Program-made: the position numbers and the translations under genes
Notes under the pieces: generated by a model
Told to the model about the DNA's origin: nothing
The model's database searches: none
Seen by the model: only the letters and a program-made list of their open reading frames with translations
In this document: in pieces, positions 22,938-29,672 of the stretch
Numbering within the stretch: position 1 is the stretch's first letter
How the letters are laid out: each line of letters starts with the position of its first letter
Source of the DNA: a bacterium
Lineage (GTDB): Bacteria > Latescibacterota > Latescibacteria > Latescibacterales > Latescibacteraceae
Reading direction: 5' to 3'
Length of the DNA: 29,672 nt
NCBI GenBank assembly: GCA_021372535.1
Contig: JAJFUH010000133.1
Coordinates: 1 to 29,672 of the forward strand

Positions 22938-24125
22938 TCAGATGCCGCGCTTATACCTCAGGAGGGCTTCGAGAAAGTAATAGTCACCATAGACAAGCGA
23001 CACATCGATCTCCGATTTATGCGGCACACTTCCCGTTCCGTGGAGGAGTATCCCCATACTTGTGGTGCCTTCGGTCAGGTATTTCGGCGAACAGAGGGAC
23101 GACAGTGTCCTGAGCGCAGCCTGACGGTACCGGTCGGACTTTGTTTTGTCCCCGACGAGGGTACTCAGCTCAAGAAGACCCGAAGCGGCGATCGCGGCAG
23201 CTGCTGAGTCGCGCGGCTCATCGGGAATTCCGGGTGCGAAGAAATCCCAGTACGGTACATAATCATCGGGAAGGTGACTGATGTAAAAATCCGCGATTTT
23301 GCATGCCGTTTCGAGGAAAACGGAATTTCGGGTCTCACGGAAAGCCATGGCAAATCCGTACAGCCCCCAGGCCTGCCCTCGTGACCAGGTGGAATCGTCG
23401 CGGTACCCCTGGGCGGTGTATTTCCCGAGAACTGCGCCCGTATCGGGATCGTAGTCGACGACATGGAATGTGCTGCCGCCCTCGCGGACATGGTTTACCT
23501 TCGTGTTGAAGGCATGTTCTTCGGCGATGAGGGAAAGCTCGGAGAAGCCGCCGTTTTTAGCGGCCCAGAACAGGAGTTCGAGATTCATCATGTTGTCGAT
23601 GATGACCGGGTATTTCCACCGGTCGTTCGACCCCCAGGACTGGATGACGCCGGTCGTCCGTTTGTACCTCGTTGCGAGCGATTCGGCGGCGCGGATCATG
23701 ATCGGTTTGTACGCCTCGTTGCCGGTAAGACGGAGCGCGTTTCCGTAGCTGCAGTAGATCATGAAGCCCACATCGTGGTTGCCGGTATAGTCCTTGACCG
23801 GTTCGAGCGCCTCGGTCCACCGTATCGCCGCCGCCCTGAGCGAATCGTCATGGCTGTACTCGTAGATGTACCAGAGGCATCCGGGAAAGTGTCCGCTCCG
23901 CCAGTCGTACATATCCCCCGTTTTCCATGTGCCGTCCGGCAGTGTGCTCACAGGGAACCGTTCCGGGTCCTTCACGAATGCCACCGATTTTTTGAGCTGC
24001 CCGACACTGTATTTGAGCGCATGATCGACACGGCGGTCAAACTCGGTCGAGCGCGGGGAACAGGAAAATGTACACAGAACAAAACAGGTCAGTGAGTAAT
24101 ACACGAGAGAAATGGAATTTTTCAT
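22938..24125 (-). CDS. GH88-family unsaturated glucuronyl hydrolase, exported or lipoprotein
   Basis: Protein of 395 residues with an N-terminal hydrophobic signal containing C18 and C22 (FVLCTFSC). This is a poor lipobox but possibly a lipoprotein anchor. The body is an alpha/alpha barrel with GH88 hallmarks: D118 in NHDVGFM, D177 in IIDNMMNLE (the two conserved Asp residues of this family), NHVREGGSTFHVVDYDP, and WSRGQAW (247-253). GH88 enzymes hydrate the 4,5-double bond of uronates produced by polysaccharide lyases and so release the terminal sugar, which links this gene to the heparinase-fold proteins at 5979 and 9748. The ATG at 24125 has GGGAG upstream. It follows the flavoprotein gene by 68 bases and is probably in the same transcript. 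Confidence 0.92.
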   Translation of the reverse strand: MKNSISLVYYSLTCFVLCTFSCSPRSTEFDRRVDHALKYSVGQLKKSVAFVKDPERFPVSTLPDGTWKTGDMYDWRSGHFPGCLWYIYEYSHDDSLRAAAIRWTEALEPVKDYTGNHDVGFMIYCSYGNALRLTGNEAYKPIMIRAAESLATRYKRTTGVIQSWGSNDRWKYPVIIDNMMNLELLFWAAKNGGFSELSLIAEEHAFNTKVNHVREGGSTFHVVDYDPDTGAVLGKYTAQGYRDDSTWSRGQAWGLYGFAMAFRETRNSVFLETACKIADFYISHLPDDYVPYWDFFAPGIPDEPRDSAAAAIAASGLLELSTLVGDKTKSDRYRQAALRTLSSLCSPKYLTEGTTSMGILLHGTGSVPHKSEIDVSLVYGDYYFLEALLRYKRGI

Positions 24126-24193
24126 TATCGGCTCCCGGGATTGAATAAAAAGTGTATAAGATTATTTTTCCCGCCCTGTAACGGCGCCCGCTA

Positions 24194-25126
24194 TCATTCT
24201 TCCAGCTCATCGAGCGGCCGGTACGCTTTCGGAATGCCTGTCCTGACGACATCCTTTTCGAGAAACTGTTTGAATGTCGCGTTGGTCCAGAACTTGGCCA
24301 CTCTCACAAGCTCGCGGGATGCCGCCGTACGGTCCCCGGCGTGGTAGCGTTCGAGCGCCGTCTTCAGGTGTTCGCAGGCCCTGACGAGTAACTCGTGCGC
24401 TTCCGGGTTGGTGAACGAGCCGTCCCCGAGCGCGCATGCCGGTACCGAGGTTTCGTATTCGAACGAACCGTCCGTCATGTTCTCGAGATACCCGTCCACG
24501 ATGTCCCAGGGTGTGCCCATGTACATGGAGAATACTTCCTCGTCGGTGAGCTTGCGGCGGCCTTTGCGTTCATCGTCAAGGGCGGCTTCGGCGAGACGGA
24601 GGGCAAGCTCGACCGCTTTCGGGCGCGCCTTGTCGATATACGCCGTATGAACCGGGAGCCCGCCGATATAACGGAAGCTGTAACCGGCGGCTTTTTTACA
24701 GTGTTCCTCCACCGCTTTTTTCTGAAATCCCTGGTTCGAGGCGCATGCGATGGAAGCGAAAGGCGTCCCGTGCGAAAATCCCTCCCATACCGTGGGATAG
24801 ACGCGTTCGAGAAACACCCGTGTCATGGCGCTCATTCCCCAGCCGTGGACGGGATCGATAACGAAGAGCGCGTTCGCACGCTTGAATGCCCGGTAGAGGA
24901 CACCCTCGCCGCGTCTGCCCCAGTCATCGTCGAGAACACAGCCGGATCCGGTATTCCTGATGCAGCTGAAACAGCTCGTACAGGGTTTGAACGTGTAGTC
25001 GTGGAGATGAAAGGCTTCGACATCGATGTGCTCGACCTTCGCGAGAGTTTCCACCACCGTTTTCATGAGTGATGCGGTAAATCCATTTTTACGGCCGCTC
25101 GCCTGAGTGACCATGATATACGCCAT
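24194..25126 (-). CDS. Flavodoxin-fold NADPH-dependent FMN reductase / iron-sulfur-flavoprotein-like protein
   Basis: Protein of 310 residues, cytoplasmic. Residues 1-~190 have the flavodoxin-like fold of the FMN reductase family (MVTQASGRKNGFTASLM phosphate-binding loop, ANALFVIDPVHGWGMSA). The cysteine cluster C49-x2-C52-x2-C55-x7-C63 fits the compact motif known for Fe-S flavoproteins of the Isf type. A helical C-terminal extension of ~120 residues is unlike plain FMN reductases. It probably transfers electrons from NAD(P)H or a ferredoxin; the physiological substrate is unknown. The ATG at 25126 has GGGAGG 7 bases upstream. It is first gene of a two-gene set with the GH88 gene. Confidence 0.8.
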   Translation of the reverse strand: MAYIMVTQASGRKNGFTASLMKTVVETLAKVEHIDVEAFHLHDYTFKPCTSCFSCIRNTGSGCVLDDDWGRRGEGVLYRAFKRANALFVIDPVHGWGMSAMTRVFLERVYPTVWEGFSHGTPFASIACASNQGFQKKAVEEHCKKAAGYSFRYIGGLPVHTAYIDKARPKAVELALRLAEAALDDERKGRRKLTDEEVFSMYMGTPWDIVDGYLENMTDGSFEYETSVPACALGDGSFTNPEAHELLVRACEHLKTALERYHAGDRTAASRELVRVAKFWTNATFKQFLEKDVVRTGIPKAYRPLDELEE

Positions 25127-25336
25127 TCGATGTCCTCCCCGTATCAGTGGAACATATCTGCGTTTTGATGAAAAAGAATTTTAAAAACTGTTGATAACGC
25201 CATAAATAATATAGGTAAAAAAATTACGAGAACAATGATATACACGGGTATATGGTGAAAAATTAAACTGGATATCCCTTTTGATAAACATGGAAAATGG
25301 TTTAATCAGAAATATATGATTTCTTCGACACTATGT

Positions 25337-25455
25337 GATCCCCCCTGCCTGCGGCATCCCCCCTTGTTAAGTGGGGAAAAAAGCGGACAGGGGAACGGTT
25401 GGCTCCCCCTTTGTTTTATAAGGGGGAAACGGCGAAGCCGAGGGGGATCAATGAT
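25337..25455 (+). repeat. Family B GC-rich interspersed repeat, copy 3 (full)
   Basis: GATCCCCCCTGCC at the left and GAGGGGGATC at the right make an outer inverted repeat. Inside are a CCCCCCTTGTTAAGTGGGG hairpin, a CCCCCTTTGTTTTATAAGGGGG hairpin and CGGC-GAA-GCCG. It is inverted relative to 5674-5795 and in the same orientation as the half copy at 8779-8832. Confidence 0.9.
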
Positions 25456-25551
25456 ATTGCTGATTTAAGGGGATAACCGCACCGCAATTCTCCATGAGTC
25501 TTTGTTTTTTTCCCCGCGCACTGTATATTAACGATATTGTGGAAAATGTGG

Positions 25552-25579
25552 TTGCAGCAGGTTTTCGTTTTTGTATATT
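25552..25579 (+). promoter_or_regulatory. Candidate promoter for the transaldolase-family gene
   Basis: TTGCAG (25552-25557), a 16-base spacer and TATATT (25574-25579) resemble a sigma-70-type -35/-10 pair, 82 bases before the start codon. Only a consensus guess; promoter motifs of this lineage are not known to me. Confidence 0.3.
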
Positions 25580-25660
25580 TACAATCGCTCTATTGCAGGA
25601 AATCCGTATAAAAATACTTTAATAAATACGTATCTCGTATATTTTATGAAAGGAAACAAC

Positions 25661-26845
25661 ATGGATAACCCCTGGAAAAGAATCACGGCGCTCAATGACG
25701 AAACCGAAATCTGGTGGGATTCCTCGCCCCTCGTATGGCCGAATTTCAAGGATGAGTTCGCCAATTCCCCGACAGTGCCCGAAGCCGACAGGCAGTGGTT
25801 CAGGAGCGAAGTGGACGGCATGTTTTTCGATGCCCCGGTCGGCGGGTGGCTGTTCAGGGGAAGCACCACCAATCCGCCGCTGTCGTGGGCCGTTCTGAAA
25901 ACCCGCAGGAACGAATGGGATGCGGTCATCACTGAGAAACGGAAAGCCTACCGGGGAAAATCGAAGTATGGGCTGTTCCTCGATGTGTATTTCGAGGTCG
26001 TGAAACGCGGTGCGGAAAAGCTGATGCCGTTGTTCGAGGCTTCCGGGGGTAAATACGGCCACATATCCGGCCAGGTGGCGCCGCAGCTTTTTTATAACGA
26101 GCCGGCGATGCGCGAGATGGCGGACCAGCTTGCGGACCTTTCACCGAATGTCATGATTAAAATCCCGGGAACCACCCAGGGAATACCGGTATACCGGTAT
26201 CTTGCCTCGAAGGGAATCGCGACAAACGCAACCTGTGTCTTCACCGTTCCCCAGATAATGGCTGTGGCGAAGATGGTCGCCGAGGGACGGGCACTCCACC
26301 TCCGGGAGACGAAAACGCCTCGTTTCGGCTGGCGCGCGGTCTGTACGCACATGACCGGGAGGCTCGAGGACTCGGCTGCCTACCGTGGAGTTGTCAACAA
26401 GCAGAACCTCGATATCAGCCCGCTCGATCTTCGGTACTCCTCAGAGGCTATCGTGAAGAAATGCGCGGCCCTCTTCATAGAGCGCAGTCTCCCCATCAAG
26501 ATGCTCACCTGTTCGGCGCGGCTCCACCGGAAGCAGAACGGCGAATGGTTTTACCCGCACGTCGATATGTTCACCGGCGGCCCCACTGTCTACACCATAC
26601 CTCCCAAGGTGTTCGGGCAGATCATGATCTACTATAAAAACAAGGAGATAGAAAGCAACTGGAACAGGCAGGTACCACCCGAAATGATAGCAAAGCTGAG
26701 CCAGGTCGAGTATTTCCGGCGGGCATATGCCGAGGACGGGTTTGATGTCGAGCAGTTCAACGAGATTCCCTCGGTAAGCGAAAACGAAACCGATTTTGTC
26801 GGAGCTGTACGGGAAATGATCGAGTATGTGGGGAGTTTCCTGTAA
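25661..26845 (+). CDS. Transaldolase-family protein
   Basis: Protein of 394 residues from the ATG at 25661, with AAGGA 7 bases upstream. Upstream in-frame starts (25571, 25646) only add an unlikely leader. Family motifs are G67-S-T-T-N-P72, the HISGQVAP strand (134-141), the Schiff-base lysine K167 in VMIKIPGTTQGI, and GIATNATCVFTVPQ (185-198). It would catalyse reversible aldol transfer or cleavage of sugar phosphates. It is longer than the compact TalC/fructose-6-phosphate-aldolase type (~220) and close to the long forms. The N-terminal ~60 residues and the C-terminal ~80 residues do not look like a standard transaldolase. It stands alone, probably with its own promoter; it could handle catabolic sugar phosphates rather than the core pentose pathway. 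Confidence 0.86.
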   Translation: MDNPWKRITALNDETEIWWDSSPLVWPNFKDEFANSPTVPEADRQWFRSEVDGMFFDAPVGGWLFRGSTTNPPLSWAVLKTRRNEWDAVITEKRKAYRGKSKYGLFLDVYFEVVKRGAEKLMPLFEASGGKYGHISGQVAPQLFYNEPAMREMADQLADLSPNVMIKIPGTTQGIPVYRYLASKGIATNATCVFTVPQIMAVAKMVAEGRALHLRETKTPRFGWRAVCTHMTGRLEDSAAYRGVVNKQNLDISPLDLRYSSEAIVKKCAALFIERSLPIKMLTCSARLHRKQNGEWFYPHVDMFTGGPTVYTIPPKVFGQIMIYYKNKEIESNWNRQVPPEMIAKLSQVEYFRRAYAEDGFDVEQFNEIPSVSENETDFVGAVREMIEYVGSFL

Positions 26846-26974
26846 AATTCCTTTTCATCATAACCCTGATGTATCTGAAAATATTCATAAACACTTTCAC
26901 CGCGGAGACCTGCTGCGACGGTGCGCCAGCACTGCAAGCCCGGATAAAGTAATTGTTCACAAGGAGGGAATTTT

Positions 26975-27517
26975 ATGTACAAAAACCTGTTGAAAATGGC
27001 AGGTATTTATACTGTACTGTTCCTGATGATCGGCATGAATTCTTTTGCACAAAAGACTGATACAACACCTGTTCGTATCCTATTCGATAAAAATTCGGAA
27101 AGAATTGACATCGTGACCGGAAAGCAGCTGCCTGATTACACGCAAGCCCGGAGAGGCAGCTTTCAGTTTTATGATAAGAGACTCGATTCACCCACAGATC
27201 AGATACAGTATATGTTCTCCTCCATGGTCAGTTCAAACGTAAAAGATATCGTACTTATGCGGAAAATACATTCCCAGAATGTATGGGCGCTTTCAGGATC
27301 CGGTGATATTCTGGACCTTAAAACCATAATTGTTGCGGATATCGTTAAAGAATATGCGGTTTCTTTTATTCCCCTGAATCCGACTACCCAAAAACCGGAC
27401 CGTCGTGTGTATGTTTTACTCCAGGATATGTATCTTATTCAGTGGGCTGATGTCGATCACTGGGCAGCAACCAAAAGTCAGACAGAATATGAATCTGAAA
27501 AGGGGATTGTTTATTGA
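26975..27517 (+). CDS. Small secreted protein of unknown function
   Basis: Protein of 180 residues. A Sec signal of ~25 residues (MYKNLLKMAGIYTVLFLMIGM, ending NSFAQ) is followed by a mature region with no recognised domain. The body includes VRILFDKNSERIDIVTGKQLPDYTQ, DQIQYMFSSMVSSNVKDIVL, an IIVADIVKEYAVSFIPL strand pair and RVYVLLQDMYLIQWADVDHW, an alpha/beta pattern. The ATG at 26975 has AAGGAGGG 6 bases upstream, the strongest ribosome site in this part. The gene is noticeably richer in A/T-ending codons than the sulfatase and lyase genes. Its gap to the transaldolase-family gene is 129 bases; cotranscription is possible. Confidence 0.8.
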   Translation: MYKNLLKMAGIYTVLFLMIGMNSFAQKTDTTPVRILFDKNSERIDIVTGKQLPDYTQARRGSFQFYDKRLDSPTDQIQYMFSSMVSSNVKDIVLMRKIHSQNVWALSGSGDILDLKTIIVADIVKEYAVSFIPLNPTTQKPDRRVYVLLQDMYLIQWADVDHWAATKSQTEYESEKGIVY

Positions 27518-27931
27518 TTTGAATCGCAGGGATTAAAACCGTAGATGGACGCTGATGAGTGTAAAAAGAATTGTGGGAAGATGGATACTTGGTACGAACT
27601 GTTGGAGATAAAAGTAAGTCTCACCGCGTGCAGGACGGGGCATTCTGCGGGATGTCGGTAACCGCAGAAATAATAAGGCGCTCAGTATAATATCATCGTA
27701 AACAGGAAAAAGCTCCGGTTCAGTTGGATTTGTTTGACTGAAGACTGAAGCTCCGCCTTTCAGACGGGGTAATTCACTCTTTCCATACACGGTCATTCCC
27801 GCGAACGGGGTTGATCGGGGATCCCCCTGCCGCCTGGATGCATTCCCGTTTCCACCGGAATGACGGAATAGCGGTGTAATGACGGCTGCTGATTCTTATG
27901 GTATGACAACGATTTATCCGGGAGGCAATAC
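27518..27931. other. 414-base intergenic region with hairpins and a family C repeat
   Basis: It holds a perfect 8-bp stem TTCTGCGG (27643-27650) / CCGCAGAA (27662-27669). It also has two AAGCTCCG direct repeats flanking a TTCAGT/ACTGAA inverted pair (about 27710-27765) and family C copy 3 (27792-27864). At 27545-27556 there is a GATGGACGCTGA word like those in common intergenic repeats. No T-run follows the hairpin. An 87-codon minus-strand frame here has no supporting start or homology that I recognise. Confidence 0.5.
27792..27864. repeat. Family C repeat, copy 3 (short, diverged)
   Basis: Starts GTCATTCCCGCGAACGGGG and ends CACCGGAATGAC, with GGATGCATTCCCGTTT inside. It is 73 bp instead of 94, so it is diverged or internally deleted. 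Confidence 0.75.
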
Positions 27932-28735
27932 ATGGATATAATACAAAAACACTCGAGAAGAACAGCTCTCAAAACAGGACTTGCCGCTGCCGCCGCTGCA
28001 GCACTTACCGTTCCGGAAGCGAAACCCCAGGATTCACAAATCCCGTCAACATGGAAACCGAAGAAACCGGGCGAAATAAGAATTTCAGCGATATGCGGGG
28101 ATGATAACGTAGTGAAAAGCGGCCTCAGCTCGATAACGCGACATATACAGAATGCAAGTTTCTGGTGGGCGGATAACTACAGACCTGTAACGCCTGAGAT
28201 GCTCAATGATACGGATTTGCTTATCACCTATTATTCCATGTACCTGTACACCGAAGAAAATGCAAAAATAATAATCGACAATATAACAAGCGGCCGCATG
28301 GGTTGGATCGCTCTCCACAATACTCCATGGTTCACCAAAGGCAATTTAAGCGATTTACTCGGTGTGGATTGCGCCCTTCACCGTGAAATCCAGCCGGTTA
28401 TTATCTCTCATCTGAATCAAAATCATCCGATTACAAAAGGTATTGAACCGCATGTTATTAACCTCGACGAACAGTTCGGGTTGTTTTTAAGAAAACCTGA
28501 AGACCCCGATGTCACGGTTTTGTTCAGGAGTCAGGGAGTTCACGATAAGCAGTGGACAATACAGGGTATCTGCGCCCAAAGAGGCAAGGGCAGGGTTGTT
28601 ACATTTACTCCGGGCCATTACAATTGGACTTTTGATAATGAGGCCTGCCAGGAAATACTCTGGCGCAGCGCCCACTGGGTGTTGAACTTGCCGATACCGG
28701 CGTTTTATGGGAATTATGACAGTTTTATCTGGTAA
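27932..28735 (+). CDS. Tat-exported ThuA-like protein, paralogue 1
   Basis: Protein of 267 residues with a Tat signal (SRRTALKTG, residues 8-16, then an Ala-rich stretch). The mature part resembles the ThuA/class-I-amidotransferase-like fold: LLITYYSMYL, MGWIALHNTPWF, then HREIQPVIISHLNQNHPITKGI, INLDEQFGLFL and GRVVTFTPGHYNWTFDN, ending in a RSAHWVL helix. ThuA-type proteins are tied to sugar or sugar-acid metabolism, and some bacterial members sit in disaccharide oxidation pathways; the chemistry is not settled. The length is normal. The ATG at 27932 has GGGAGG 7 bases upstream. The next gene, 60 bases on, is a diverged copy, so the two form an operon. Confidence 0.82.
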   Translation: MDIIQKHSRRTALKTGLAAAAAAALTVPEAKPQDSQIPSTWKPKKPGEIRISAICGDDNVVKSGLSSITRHIQNASFWWADNYRPVTPEMLNDTDLLITYYSMYLYTEENAKIIIDNITSGRMGWIALHNTPWFTKGNLSDLLGVDCALHREIQPVIISHLNQNHPITKGIEPHVINLDEQFGLFLRKPEDPDVTVLFRSQGVHDKQWTIQGICAQRGKGRVVTFTPGHYNWTFDNEACQEILWRSAHWVLNLPIPAFYGNYDSFIW

Positions 28736-28795
28736 GAACTGACTCACCGTCTCCACTCATACTACAATCCTGTTTGTGCCTTGAAGGAGAAGACA

Positions 28796-29650
28796 ATGGG
28801 TTTATTCAATAAAGCGGGAAGACAGGGAGTTCTGAGAGCCGGTCTTCCTTTATTGGCTGCCGGCACAGCCGCCGTTCCGGGTGTCAATGCCGCCATCAAT
28901 CCTGAAGAACCCGGAAAAACCAAAGTTGTTGCAATTCTTGGAACTGATGACTCACATAACGGAGTCGGGTATGAAATACAGATTCGTAAAATATTTGAAT
29001 CAAAAAAAGACTGGCAGTTGATAGTTGTACGGGCTAATAAATTTTTCACCCCCGAATTAATACGTGATGCCGACTTGCTGATTACCTGCCAGAAGAGCGG
29101 CGCCGATTCCATAGATGTTTTCAGCGGTGACGGCGGTCTGGCGGATACAATGGCGGAAGGAGTTCCTCTCTGGACGGATACCAATGTAAAAGCCATTATC
29201 GATAATGTCAGGAATCGCGGGATGGGGCTTATCGCGCTCCATAATACGATTCTTGCAGGAAACCGTCAGTTTGTGGATTTTCTCGATGTCAGGGAGATAA
29301 TGTGCAACGAGCTTGAACCTTTATGGGTCACGAGAATCAATAAAAACCACCCGATAATGCAGGGAATCGGAAAATTCATGATTGCAAACGACGAACAATT
29401 TGCGGTTATTATCAAATCAACATCCACCGCCACACTGTTTGAGACGACTGCTATCCATGAGAAAAGGCAGGTAATAAGCGGATGGGCTCTGGACAGCGGT
29501 AATGGCAGAATTGTCGGTCTTTTACCCGGGCATACGATTGATACGTATAAAGAACCGGAATACCGGAATATCATATGGCGTGCAGCTCACTGGGCGATGA
29601 AGCGTACAATCGAGCCGTACCCGAATGCACAAAACAGGTATTATATTTAA
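28796..29650 (+). CDS. ThuA-like protein, paralogue 2 (degenerate Tat signal)
   Basis: Protein of 284 residues from the ATG at 28796, with AAGGAG 6 bases upstream. A TTG at 28781 is unlikely. The fold and blocks match paralogue 1: DADLLITCQ, NRGMGLIALHNT, ITRIN-like KNHPIMQGI, NDEQFAVII, GRIVGLLPGHTIDTYKEPEY and IIWRAAHWAM. The N-terminus (GRQGVLRAGLPLLAAGTAAVPG) has the shape of a Tat signal, but the twin arginine is changed to Gly-Arg, so export by Tat is doubtful and it may use Sec. An extra ~20-residue insertion (SIDVFSGDGGLADTMAEG) precedes the helix 'TNVKAIIDN'. Its stop is followed at once by the start of a family A repeat. Confidence 0.82.
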   Translation: MGLFNKAGRQGVLRAGLPLLAAGTAAVPGVNAAINPEEPGKTKVVAILGTDDSHNGVGYEIQIRKIFESKKDWQLIVVRANKFFTPELIRDADLLITCQKSGADSIDVFSGDGGLADTMAEGVPLWTDTNVKAIIDNVRNRGMGLIALHNTILAGNRQFVDFLDVREIMCNELEPLWVTRINKNHPIMQGIGKFMIANDEQFAVIIKSTSTATLFETTAIHEKRQVISGWALDSGNGRIVGLLPGHTIDTYKEPEYRNIIWRAAHWAMKRTIEPYPNAQNRYYI

Positions 29651-29672
29651 GGGGGCGGTGAAAAAATGTCTT
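29651..29672 (-). repeat. Start of a further family A element, cut by the window edge
   Basis: GGGGGCGGTGAAAAAATGTCTT begins right after the stop codon. It matches the hairpin-c side of copy 3 read in reverse (AGGGCGGTGAAAAAG...). Only the left arm is visible, so the assignment is tentative. Confidence 0.6.

Larger units (their letters stand above)
25127..25660. other. Intergenic region between divergent genes with repeat and candidate promoter
   Basis: This 534-base gap serves the divergent genes starting at 25126 (minus) and 25661 (plus). It contains a full family B repeat (25337-25455) and a candidate plus-strand promoter (25552-25579). The segment 25150-25330 is AT-rich without obvious structure. 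Confidence 0.55.

Noticed and set aside
27533-27796. Minus-strand frame of 87 codons in the gap before the ThuA-like genes
   Set aside because: It runs through repeat and hairpin DNA, has no ribosome site, and I recognise no family.

Overview
This window looks like a chromosomal segment of an uncultivated, heterotrophic, Gram-negative bacterium of the FCB type. Latescibacterota-like or similar candidate phyla are my guess, not a proof. Three things point there: a secreted protein ends in a FlgD-like/type IX-style C-terminal domain (an asparagine-proline rich NSPNPFNPST entry followed by an Ig-like fold), most catabolic enzymes carry twin-arginine (Tat) signals, and the intergenic spaces are full of palindromic and low-complexity repeats. 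I see no rRNA, tRNA, CRISPR array, transposase or phage gene.

Layout. 1-722 is a tandem array of a ~154-bp unit. 761-5552 (minus strand) holds a Tat-exported amidohydrolase and a tandem pair of Tat-exported paralogues of a family I do not recognise. 5979-13023 (plus strand) holds two large secreted heparinase II/III-like proteins with a small cytoplasmic amidohydrolase between them. 13249-16859 (minus) holds two Tat-exported type I sulfatases. 17129-18868 (minus) is a secreted FlgD/T9SS-like protein, followed by an Lrp/AsnC regulator (18992-19504) and an overlapping NtrC-type response regulator/histidine kinase pair (22509-19785). 22938-25126 (minus) holds a GH88 unsaturated glucuronyl hydrolase and a flavodoxin-fold protein with a cysteine cluster. 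25661-29650 (plus) holds a transaldolase-family protein, a small secreted protein of unknown function and two ThuA-like exported proteins.

How the genes fit together (inference). Heparinase-fold lyases would cut a uronate-containing polysaccharide and leave unsaturated uronates at the new ends. GH88 removes such unsaturated uronates, sulfatases remove sulfate esters, and the amidohydrolases, ThuA-like proteins, transaldolase-family protein and flavoprotein could act on the released sugars. This resembles a sulfated-polysaccharide degradation region, but it has no SusC/SusD pair, ABC or TRAP transporter, or sulfatase-maturing enzyme inside the window, and genes lie in several transcription units on both strands.

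The most unusual non-coding signal is a 129-bp nested-palindrome element (family A). It is present in three copies, with a probable fourth cut by the right edge. Its arms change in compensatory pairs between copies, and one copy is inverted and lacks one internal hairpin. Two more interspersed families (B, GC-rich, ~120 bp; C, GTCATTCCCG type, 94 bp) and purine-rich low-complexity tracts fill most of the remaining gaps. All family assignments come from reading motifs by eye; no database search was made.
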